From: a virus
Reading direction: 5' to 3' (one strand)
Virus record (IMG/VR): IMGVR_UViG_3300030393_000016
Span: 1-53,564 of that record
DNA: 53,564 bases
Shown: one piece after another, positions 38,380 to 46,600 of the stretch
Layout of the letters: each line of letters starts with the position of its first letter
Numbering within the stretch: position 1 is the stretch's first letter
The notes under the pieces: generated by a model
Seen by the model: the letters and a program-made list of their open reading frames with translations, nothing else
What the model was told of the DNA's origin: nothing
Databases searched by the model: none
Made by a program: the position numbers and the translations under genes

Positions 38380-40500
38380 ATGGCTAAAAAAGAAACAAAT
38401 TTTTTGAAATTCAATTTTGACGTAAGTGCATATAGACTTTTAGGACGTGAATTGATTACAGATCGAATCACAGCATTATTTGAATTGGTTAAAAATTCTT
38501 ATGATTCTAACGCAAATGAAGTTAATATCCAGTTTATCAATGTTAACCCTATCTCTTTAGATTCCAAAATCATTATTTCAGATGATGGTTTTGGAATGGA
38601 TTATGGTGATATTAAAAATAGATGGATGGTAATTGGAACTAGTAGTAAAAGGAGAGAAAGAAGAACTCCTCCCCCATATAATCGTTTAGTTTCTGGTAAA
38701 AAAGGAGTAGGACGTTTCGCTGTAGATAAACTTGGAGCAAAGTTAGTCCTAAAAACAAAGAAAAAAGGCACTAATAAACTTTTCTGTTTAGAAACAGATT
38801 GGATAAATTATTCTAAAATTGAAGAACAACAGTTATCCATTAATTTTGAAAAAGAAAAAGATTTTTTTACTGATATTAAAAATCGATATTGGTTAGAAGA
38901 TGCAGATATAGATCAACATGGTACTTCTCTAGAAATATCTAGGATTAATCAAGAATGGACCGAAAAAGATATAAATAGAGCTATTAAAGAATTATCTAAA
39001 CTAATTTCACCTAATAATGAGCATAAACAGTTTCCATTTCGTATTAGATTAAAAACAGATTATGAAAATTTTAAAGATACTGATGTTAAGGTACAGTTAG
39101 TAGATTTTGCGACTTTAAAATTTGAACTAGGGTATAATTCAGAATCTAAAACACAAGAAATTTTACAATTTAAAAAAGATAATTTAGAAGTAATAAATAT
39201 ACCGTATAGAGATTTTGGTCCTTTTAAAGCTACAATTTATTATTTCGATCAAACTGCAAAAGCTAAATATAGAAAACATTTTAATTCAGAAATTGATGGT
39301 ATAAAAATATATAGAGATGGTCTTATAACTACTCCATTTGCTGAATACGTAGATACTCAAAATGAACAAAAAGATATTTTAGGAATAGATAAAAGGAGAT
39401 GGTCTGGTTTTTTTGATAAGCTCGGATCTAGAGATCTTTTAGGGTTTATTGAAATTACTGATGAGTTAAACCCATTGATCGTTGAATCTACAAACAGACA
39501 GGGTTTTGTTGACAACAATGAGTTTGATCAATTAAAAAAAATTGTAATTGAACAGATTCAACAAATTGAAAAATACCTTCAAAGTCAAAAAATAAAATCT
39601 CGTGAAAAAACAAAATCAGGACTTAGTGCTGCTAGGGGGACAATAAAAGATTTAAAAGGTGATATTTCTAGAATTAAAGATAATGCCACCCCTGAAGTAA
39701 AAGGAGTTTTAGAAGAAATCGAAACAAATTTATCTAAATTACAAGGGACTGTAAATAAAAGCATTACAGATTACAATAAATTAGAAGAAGAATCAAAGCA
39801 AAAAGAAGACCTTTTTAAAAGTTTAGTCTCTTTACAAACTTTTGCAGCAATGTTTTCACATATGGCAAGACATACCATTGGTCATATATTAACTAGTGCT
39901 GAATATTTCAATAATAATTTCCCTAATCCAAATTTAGAGCATCGTTTTAAAAAAATTTCTAAAAAAATTTTCAATGAAATGATTAAACTAAAAACTGGAG
40001 TTGACTTTATGCTTAAATATGCACAGTCTAATAGCGATATGGAAGAAATTAGTATGAAAGCAGTTATAGAAAACTTGTTCTATATTATTTATGATGAAAT
40101 ACTTAGCAAAGAAAAGATTAAAACAGAAGTGATTTTAGATAAAGATTTAATAGTAACTTATAATAGAAAATCAATTGAAGATATAATCGATAATTTGATT
40201 TCAAATTCAATTAAAGCTCTTAAAAACACCAAAGACAAAAAAATAAAATGCAGTGGTATTTTGAATGATAAAAATTTTACTCTGTATTTTTCTGACAATG
40301 GTATGGGAGTAGATGAGCAAGATAAATATAGGATTTTTGATGTGTTTTTTACAACTACTCCGCATGAAGGTGGTGCTGGATTGGGCTTATATATGGTCAA
40401 AACTAGAATTGAATCAATGGGGGGAGAAATAGAGCTGATAGAAAATGAATTTAAACCAACTGGAGCTACATTTAAAATTACTATACCATTTAAAAAATAG
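38380..40500 (+). CDS. Double GHKL ATPase: MORC/Hsp90-like plus histidine-kinase-like
   Basis: 706 aa with two separate Bergerat folds. First: ALFELVKNSYDSNAN (N39), SDDGFGMD (67-74), and GKKGVGRFAVDKLG (106-119), the MORC/Hsp90/MutL type, followed by a transducer-like region to about 390. Then a coiled coil (about 400-480). Second: FAAMFSHMARHTIGH (H494/H498, H-box-like), EDIIDNLISNSIKAL (N-box, about 601-615), SDNGMGV and GGAGLGLYMVK, the histidine-kinase type. No membrane segment. It could sense DNA or protein by the first domain and phosphorylate the neighbouring receiver by the second. The function is inferred; the domains are plain. Confidence 0.9.
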   Translation: MAKKETNFLKFNFDVSAYRLLGRELITDRITALFELVKNSYDSNANEVNIQFINVNPISLDSKIIISDDGFGMDYGDIKNRWMVIGTSSKRRERRTPPPYNRLVSGKKGVGRFAVDKLGAKLVLKTKKKGTNKLFCLETDWINYSKIEEQQLSINFEKEKDFFTDIKNRYWLEDADIDQHGTSLEISRINQEWTEKDINRAIKELSKLISPNNEHKQFPFRIRLKTDYENFKDTDVKVQLVDFATLKFELGYNSESKTQEILQFKKDNLEVINIPYRDFGPFKATIYYFDQTAKAKYRKHFNSEIDGIKIYRDGLITTPFAEYVDTQNEQKDILGIDKRRWSGFFDKLGSRDLLGFIEITDELNPLIVESTNRQGFVDNNEFDQLKKIVIEQIQQIEKYLQSQKIKSREKTKSGLSAARGTIKDLKGDISRIKDNATPEVKGVLEEIETNLSKLQGTVNKSITDYNKLEEESKQKEDLFKSLVSLQTFAAMFSHMARHTIGHILTSAEYFNNNFPNPNLEHRFKKISKKIFNEMIKLKTGVDFMLKYAQSNSDMEEISMKAVIENLFYIIYDEILSKEKIKTEVILDKDLIVTYNRKSIEDIIDNLISNSIKALKNTKDKKIKCSGILNDKNFTLYFSDNGMGVDEQDKYRIFDVFFTTTPHEGGAGLGLYMVKTRIESMGGEIELIENEFKPTGATFKITIPFKK

Positions 40501-40504
40501 ACTT

Positions 40505-41107
40505 ATGGAATTAACAATTGTAATAATTGACGATAGTCCTGCAATAGAAGAACATGCACTATTATATACCTTAGAAGATAATTATCGAAATGTAAAATTC
40601 TTTTTAAAACCGGAAGAAGGGTTAGATTATATTTTAAATCATCTTCATTTAAATATTATTGTCTTATTAGATATAGAATTTTCACCAACAGATAAAGAAG
40701 ATGGTCATTCCATTTTAAAAAAAATAAAAAGTAAGTCAAGCCTTGTTCCTGTTATTTTATGGAGTGCCATCAATGAAAATGAAGAGTCATTTAGTGACTT
40801 TATTAATAATCATGCATTCGGTTTTATTCATAAAGATGAAACTATAGAAAAATCAATGGTTATTATTAATAAAGCCGTTACATTCCTAGAAACAAGTCTT
40901 GATAATATCATCGAAGATTGGATTATCAGTAAAAATGAAGATAAAGACAAACCTATTTATTTAACTTCTGATGGTCAATCTTTCTCCTTAAACGATATAC
41001 TATTTGAAGTAAGAAATCAAACTGAAGTAGGGAAAGATTTTTCTAGAAAATTAAATTCTTTAACAATAGATTTATTATTAAGAAAAAAAGAGACCATCAA
41101 TGATTGA
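40505..41107 (+). CDS. Receiver-domain protein (response regulator)
   Basis: 200 aa from ATG 40505 (an upstream ATG at 40445 lies inside the ATPase gene). Receiver residues are all present: D9-D10, phospho-acceptor D56 in VLLDIEF, S87 in ILWSA, K110 in FIHKD. The C-terminal 80 residues are helical and not a DNA-binding domain I know. Four bases after the kinase-like gene's stop and overlapping the next gene by 8, so the three are made together. Likely phosphorylated by the histidine-kinase-like half of its neighbour. Confidence 0.85.
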   Translation: MELTIVIIDDSPAIEEHALLYTLEDNYRNVKFFLKPEEGLDYILNHLHLNIIVLLDIEFSPTDKEDGHSILKKIKSKSSLVPVILWSAINENEESFSDFINNHAFGFIHKDETIEKSMVIINKAVTFLETSLDNIIEDWIISKNEDKDKPIYLTSDGQSFSLNDILFEVRNQTEVGKDFSRKLNSLTIDLLLRKKETIND

Positions 41108-41705
41108 TACAGTTTTAGTAATAGATGAATCTGATAATACTTTAGGTAGTTTTTTTCAATCATGTCAAAATGATTTATATGCTTTTTTTAATCTGACAGG
41201 TGTTAACCCTACCCTAATAAATAGTAATCGTTTAAATGACTTGTCAATAAAAGTCACAACCGAACCTCTTGAAAAATTTATTTTTGGAGCATATTCACAT
41301 GGAGATAAAAATTGTCTCGTAAAAGCACAATTACCTTATATATCAACAGCATTAAACAATTCTTTTTTTAAAAATTCTTTTTTTTATACTTTCTCGTGTA
41401 GCTCTGGATATGAGTTAGGAAGCAACTTAATTGAAAATGGTTGTCTCACTTTTATTGGATATAATCAGGTCATCTCAATTTGGAGCACATATATTAAGCC
41501 TTTCGTAGAATGCGCAAATTATGGATTAATTCGTTTTTACGATGGAGAAGATACTTATTCAATTGTTGAACAAATGAAGGTTAAATATACCAATGAAATA
41601 GACTCTATTTATTCGAGTGATTTTTTAATTGCTTCTATACTTAGGGAGAATAGAGATGCCTTAGTTATACATGGGGAAAATATTAATATTAATAACATAA
41701 AGTAA
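41100..41705 (+). CDS. CHAT/caspase-like protease candidate (effector)
   Basis: 201 aa. FGAYSHGDKN supplies a His-Gly (H67-G68), and FFYTFSCSSGYELGSNLIENGCLTFIGYNQVISIW supplies the Cys (C100) with a following Gly and a buried strand. This is the order and spacing of the catalytic dyad in CHAT and other caspase-like (clan CD) peptidases, where the pattern is HG...SACxTGxG...GxxxVIGxxW. No other domain. Last gene of the cassette and translationally coupled to the receiver. Likely kept inactive until signalled; target unknown. Confidence is moderate because the family is divergent. Confidence 0.6.
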   Translation: MIDTVLVIDESDNTLGSFFQSCQNDLYAFFNLTGVNPTLINSNRLNDLSIKVTTEPLEKFIFGAYSHGDKNCLVKAQLPYISTALNNSFFKNSFFYTFSCSSGYELGSNLIENGCLTFIGYNQVISIWSTYIKPFVECANYGLIRFYDGEDTYSIVEQMKVKYTNEIDSIYSSDFLIASILRENRDALVIHGENININNIK

Positions 41706-41733
41706 TTAGTATAAAACACTAAAAAACATTACT

Positions 41734-41757
41734 AAACCTGCATAAGCAGGTTTTTTT
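41734..41757 (+). terminator. Terminator of the defence-like cassette
   Basis: AAACCTGC-ATAA-GCAGGTTT followed by TTTT, 29 bases after the last stop. It sets the right edge of the cassette. Confidence 0.85.
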
Positions 41758-41777
41758 ATATCCGCAAATAAAAACAA

Positions 41778-41800
41778 TATTTGCCGTGACCAAATTACTA
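41778..41800 (+). repeat. 23-bp direct repeat, copy 1
   Basis: TATTTGCCGTGACCAAATTA-CTA, repeated at 42091-42113 with two differences. The stop codon of the leftward 63-aa gene is inside it. Confidence 0.65.
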
Positions 41801-41989
41801 ATCTTCTAGGGTTCTCAATGTAATCGTTATTGTGTTTTTATCCCAGTCCTCTATTATTTCAGAGATTTTCCAATATAACGTATGCCATATTATTACTCTA
41901 CCTATAGGTGGAATATTAATATTTTTTTTCTCTTCTTGAAACAATAAATTAGCATTCTCATCAAAGTATTTCACTCTAGTTTTTCCCAT
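41798..41989 (-). CDS. Hypothetical 63-aa protein
   Basis: 63 aa, beta-rich (TRVKYFDENANLLFQEEK..., WKISEIIEDWDKNTITITLRTLED), of the sort often annotated as small phage proteins of unknown role. It lies between two 23-bp direct repeats, reversed relative to its neighbours. Confidence 0.5.
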   Translation of the reverse strand: MGKTRVKYFDENANLLFQEEKKNINIPPIGRVIIWHTLYWKISEIIEDWDKNTITITLRTLED

Positions 41990-42036
41990 AATTAATATAT
42001 TTTTAAGCTAATTTATTACACCAAAGCGATATTGCC

Positions 42037-42052
42037 TTACGGTTTACCGTAA
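42037..42052. other. 16-bp perfect palindrome
   Basis: TTACGGTTTACCGTAA, 48 bases upstream of the start of the leftward 63-aa gene; possible operator. Confidence 0.45.
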
Positions 42053-42090
42053 AGACAAAGATTATATTGCATATTCTATTATCATCCCTA

Positions 42091-42113
42091 TATTTGCCAT
42101 GTCCAAATTACTA
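42091..42113 (+). repeat. 23-bp direct repeat, copy 2
   Basis: TATTTGCCATGTCCAAATTA-CTA, 21 of 23 with 41778-41800. It overlaps the 5' strand of the inverted repeat that closes the structured region 42100-42223. Confidence 0.65.
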
Positions 42114-42223
42114 GAGGTGAAAACCTTTAGACTTTTATTTTTTTACAATAATACGGCAAGCCCAATTACTATGGTGATGGAGAAGGAAACGACTCCTAAA
42201 TCTTACCTTTGGTAATTTGGACA
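42100..42223 (+). ncRNA. Candidate structured RNA
   Basis: TGTCCAAATTAC (42100-42111) is the exact reverse complement of GTAATTTGGACA (42212-42223), closing about 100 nt. Inside: a 6-bp hairpin AGAGGT-GAAA-ACCTTT with a GAAA tetraloop (42113-42128), a GGAG/CTCC pair (42179-42182 and 42193-42196), and TTACC-TTT-GGTAA (42203-42215), which competes with the long stem. UAUGG (42170-42174) and CCUAAA (42195-42200) resemble the two strands of a GAAA-tetraloop receptor. No coding frame. It matches no RNA class I can name. The gap 41990-42362 otherwise holds nothing recognisable. Confidence 0.45.
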
Positions 42224-42362
42224 CACCTACGGTGTTGGGTGAGCTGTGTCTAAATTTTTTCGATATGTCCAAAGAAAAAGTTACCATTCGCGATTGCATA
42301 ACGTTTCATTATCAAATCGTTAACTTCAAAAACACATCTGTTTTTCTGTAAATTAGCAGACT

Positions 42363-42770
42363 ATGGATGTGTGTACTACTGTTATTGTACGGTTCCTAGA
42401 TGGAACGGTACAAGAGCATCTTAATGTTAGCATTAAAGATGTAGCCAGGATGTATAGTACTAAACGCTATACATTGGGTAAAGAGCCTTTACTAATCAGT
42501 TGCCCTAATATCAATCAGCAACTGTATTATGATGCAGAACAATTAAAACAGTATATCCAAAACGACATTGACTTTACAGCGTTATATGATGCGCTATGGT
42601 GTGATGGATTATACAGGAATGTAATTACACTTAAGGCAGAGCAAAAAAATGAAGTAGAACCAAACTGCCTATGGTTACACCAAAAAGAAATATTATTACT
42701 GGTAGACGATGATCGCCACATAACAACCAGTTTTAATAATTCACAAGATTTTTTCACTAAAATAGCATGA
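42363..42770 (+). CDS. Hypothetical protein
   Basis: 135 aa; TTVIVRFLDGTVQEHLNVSIKDVARMY and a later hydrophobic strand EILLLVDDDRHI. No family recognised. A single-gene rightward unit with its own terminator. Confidence 0.55.
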   Translation: MDVCTTVIVRFLDGTVQEHLNVSIKDVARMYSTKRYTLGKEPLLISCPNINQQLYYDAEQLKQYIQNDIDFTALYDALWCDGLYRNVITLKAEQKNEVEPNCLWLHQKEILLLVDDDRHITTSFNNSQDFFTKIA

Positions 42771-42775
42771 TAACG

Positions 42776-42807
42776 AAAAAGCCACTCCTTATAGAGAGTG
42801 GCTTTTT
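42776..42807. terminator. Bidirectional terminator
   Basis: AAAAAGCCACTC / GAGTGGCTTTTT with an 8-base loop, between the rightward gene ending 42770 and the leftward lipoprotein gene ending 42832. Confidence 0.9.
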
Positions 42808-42831
42808 CTAAATATAATAAATCCCAATTTA

Positions 42832-43470
42832 TTAGCATTCTTTTCCGCAAACTCTAGTTTTAGATAATCCTACTGAAATATGAATATCTAAACAATCTCC
42901 TACACTACTTAAACTTGTAGATAAATAAGATTGTAAAGCTCCTCCAATACAGTTTTCTGGATTATTAAAATTACTACAGCTAGCTAGTTGTTCATATCCG
43001 CTTGGGCATCTTGCTCCGTTTATTGCTGCTGACATAAACTGAAGTGATGGTGCACTATGTGGTTTATAGCTATCAGTAGCTGCATCATAATAAAACCCTT
43101 CGACTAGCTCTTGTTTGTTTTCGTCATAAAATAAAAACTCATTCACATACGCTTTTCCTCCAGATATTTTTACATTAGTTAGCATCTGTGTAGCATCTGT
43201 TCTTTCTCCTAAATCCTCCTTAGAGTCAACAATAAGATCAGCGACTGCTGCATCAACTAATTGTTGAGCTTCAGATACATTGGTATAAGAAAACAATATA
43301 ATCTGACTTCCAATATTCAGTTTTTTAAGACTTACAGGAATTTCTTTTAACGAAACCTCTTGTGTTTGCTCTCCAGAACCTGTATCTGCTTGCCCTGAAT
43401 CATTAGAACAAGAATAAAGCATTCCTGCTGCTAATAACAGTAATAGTTTAAGTTTGAAAGTAGCTTTCAT
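42832..43470 (-). CDS. Cys-rich lipoprotein (accessory gene)
   Basis: 212 aa. Signal with lipobox LYSC (Cys21), a Ser/Gly/Thr/Gln-rich linker, then a domain whose last 60 residues hold six cysteines (RCPSGYEQLASCSN..ENCIGG..GDCLD..RVCGKEC), likely disulfides outside the cytoplasm. No family recognised. Its own promoter-like -7 and reversed direction mark it as an accessory gene; expression in the lysogen and a surface role are inferred. Confidence 0.7.
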   Translation of the reverse strand: MKATFKLKLLLLLAAGMLYSCSNDSGQADTGSGEQTQEVSLKEIPVSLKKLNIGSQIILFSYTNVSEAQQLVDAAVADLIVDSKEDLGERTDATQMLTNVKISGGKAYVNEFLFYDENKQELVEGFYYDAATDSYKPHSAPSLQFMSAAINGARCPSGYEQLASCSNFNNPENCIGGALQSYLSTSLSSVGDCLDIHISVGLSKTRVCGKEC

Positions 43471-43505
43471 AAAGTAATATTTAATTAATAAATTTTTAGT
43501 TAGTA

Positions 43506-43513
43506 CAAACTTA
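43506..43513 (-). promoter_or_regulatory. -7 element for the Cys-rich lipoprotein
   Basis: TAAGTTTG on the minus strand, a full TAnnTTTG match, 36 bases before the start codon. No clear -33 partner. Confidence 0.4.
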
Positions 43514-43596
43514 CTATTATTTCCACTCTAACCTATGTTATTATCGATAAAGTGTTCATTATTAAGGATAAAACACACATTTCCTTCTCTTTTTTT

Positions 43597-43634
43597 CATG
43601 TTACAACTTAGGTAAATGGCAATTGCCACTTTTG
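43597..43634 (+). promoter_or_regulatory. Late promoter candidate, tape-measure unit
   Basis: CATGTTACAA at 43597-43606 (variant of CATATCACAA), 20 nt including a perfect palindrome TGGCAATTGCCA (43617-43628), then CACTTTTG (43627-43634). The start codon is 16 bases on. Confidence 0.5.
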
Positions 43635-43650
43635 GAGAAATTCCGAAAGT

Positions 43651-46600
43651 ATGGCAAAGAAAATCTCCGATGAGAAATTAAAATTAACCATTATTATTAA
43701 TGGTAATGAGGCGCAAAAAGAGCTTTTCGACCTAGAAAAATCAATGCGCGATCTTAATGGCCAACAAAAAGAACTTCGAAAAGAAAAGCAATTACTCGAG
43801 AAACAGAATAAAAAATCAACTAATAGGTATAAGGCTGTTAATAAAGCTATAAGGGAAAACAATGCTACTTTAAGAGTAAACAAGACCCGAATGAAAGAAC
43901 TGCAAGATCAAATTGGTCTTACAGGTTTAACTTTTAGTCAACTACGAAATAAAGCTAATCTATTAAGATTAAAGCTACAACACGTAATACCAGGTTCTAC
44001 AGACTATAAGCGTTATGATGCGGAATTGAAACAGATTACTGCTCGAATGGATCAGCTTAAAGGCAAGAGCCGTGCTGCTGCCTGGAGCATTGGAGGACTT
44101 GCAGATAAATTTAATCGTTTTGCTGCATTAGGTGCTACCCTAGTCGCCATGACTACTGGTGTCATACTCTCCTTGCAAAAAATGATTGACTATAATGGTA
44201 AGTTAGCAGGCGCACAGTCTAATGTACGTAAGACAGTAGGCTTGACTAAAAAGGAAGTTGATGAGCTTACAAAATCTTTCGGTATGTTACGATCACGTAC
44301 CGCCCGTATTGACTTACTTAAAATAGCAGAGGAAGGTGGTCGTATTGGTATAGTAAAAGACGAGATACAGGAATTTGTAGGGGTTATGGATAAAGCCAAT
44401 GTTGCTCTTGGTGATAGTTTTAAAGGTGGCCCTGAAGAAGTTGCCGAAAAACTAGGTAAGATTAAATTCTTATTTAAGGAAACTAAGGAAATGGGGGTTC
44501 AAGAATCATATATGGCTATTGGTAGTGCTATTAATGAGTTAGGAGCGAATGGACTGGCAAGCGAACGTAATATTGCCAACTTCACGAATAGGATAGGATC
44601 ACTTACCGATGTGTTGAAACCATCAGTATCTGAAACACTTGCATTAGGAGCTGCCTTTGAAGAATCGGGTATTGAAGCAGAGGTATCTTCCAGAGCTTAT
44701 AATATTTTCATGAAACAAGCAGCCAACCACGCTGGTAAGTTTGGTAAAGTCATGGGTAAATCACGTGAAGAAATAGAAGCATTAATAAATGCTAATCCAT
44801 TAGAGTTTATGCTACAATTTTCTGAAGGTTTACGAGGTATGAACGCTACTAATGTTGCCAAGACATTAAAATATCTAGGGCTTAATGCTGATGGTGCCAA
44901 TAAAGCCATTGGAGCAATGGGGAATAATACTGATCGATTTAGAGAGCTACTTATACTATCTAATGAAGCGTTTGAAGAAGGAACTTCATTAATCGATGAG
45001 TACAACATTAAAAACAATGACCTGGAGGCAACACTCTCTAAAATTAAAAAGACAGTTACTGGTTGGTTCTCTAGCGAGGGATTAGTGGCATGGCTTGCAG
45101 CTGCTGCAGAATGGTTTGCAAAGTTTATAGGAGCTACAGATGATGCTGATGGATCGGGTAAAAAATGGCGCGATACATTAGCATTTACAGCTAAGGCACT
45201 TGCCGTAGTTATTGCTGCAATGGTTACAAGTACTGCTTGGATGAAACTAATGTTATTATGGCAAACACGTAATACACAAGCAGGTTTGCTTTATAATCTC
45301 GGATTAAAAACAAAAGCTGCTTTAGAGGCTATAGCCGTTGTTAGAACAAGAGCAATGGTGTTAGCGCAAAACCTACTTAATTTAAATATTAGAGGATCTA
45401 TACAGGCTTTTAAGGCACTTAGCGCTGCTATGATGACTACTCCTTTTGGTTTAATTCTAGGTATAATAGCAGCTGTTACTACAGCTTATATCGCTTTCAG
45501 GGATAGTGCAAATGAAGCTGCAGCTGCAGTAAAAACAATTAGTGCTACTGCAGATGTTCAAAATGAGCACATGAAAGCACTTAGTAAAACCACTACAGAG
45601 CTAAAAAGCAAGATAGAGCCATTGATAAAAATACTGAAAGATGAAAGTGCCTCACTTGCAATACGAAAAATAGCCTATGAAAATTTAATAAAAATAAGCC
45701 CTGATTTTATTGATACCGTTGATAAGGAGTTTAAGGCGACGAATAAACTTACCGAAGCCTATGATGCCTTGATAAAAAAACTAGACCAAGCTGCACTGGC
45801 TAAAGCTAGAGAGAAAGTAAGGAAGGACAGATCTAATGCTGTAGCGGATGCTGAAGCTGCTGAATTTGATGCGAAATTAAAAGCAGATGCTGAAGCTGCT
45901 GAAAATGAAAGAAAGAGAAAGTCTAATGAAAAAGAAGCTGCTAAGGCATTAGAACGAATGCGTACAAGCACGAGTGAATATGCAGGGTATCATGCTCGAC
46001 AAGAAAACTACAGTTATGAAGCTCAGGAAGCCTATGAAAAGGCTAAAAAAGAGCATGCTGAAGCACGTAAAGCTCTGCAGAATTTCTCCGATTATCAATC
46101 TGAAACGATAGCCAAACTACAGGAGGAGCTTAAAAAACATAAAGAAGGGTCTAAAGAAGCATTACGCATACAAGCAGAAATTGATGCATTACTAGGTAAC
46201 ATAGGAAGCTCTACAACTCCTAATGGAAACTCAGGATATACAGTTGTAGAGGAAGGTGCTGAAAAAGCAACTCAAAAATCACATGATAAACGAATGAAAG
46301 CTCTTGAAAAATTTCAGGCTGAAATTTTAGGTTTATCTCGAAAAAGTATAGATGCGCGCCTTGCTTTAATGGAGGAAGGTATTGATAAAGAAGAAGCTAT
46401 CGAAATAGAAAGCCATCGTCGTAAGGTAGAAGGTCTTAAAAAGCAATTAATTGCTCAAGATGATATTCGTAATGCAGATAAAAAAATAAGCGATCCTAAA
46501 TCATCAGAACAAGATGTTGCCTACTGGACGAAACAGAAAGAGGTTTGGTTAGAAAAAAATAAACATATTTATGAGCTTCTTGAGCTGCAGTTATATACTC

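Noticed and set aside
42113-42223. Group I/II intron or cobalamin riboswitch reading of the structured region
   Set aside because: GGTGAAAA and a GAAA hairpin are suggestive, but the conserved core sequences of these classes (e.g. a domain V or a B12 box) are not visible.
42265-42351. 28-codon frame (MSKEKVTIRDCIT...) after the structured region
   Set aside because: Very short, no coupling to a neighbour and no recognisable feature.
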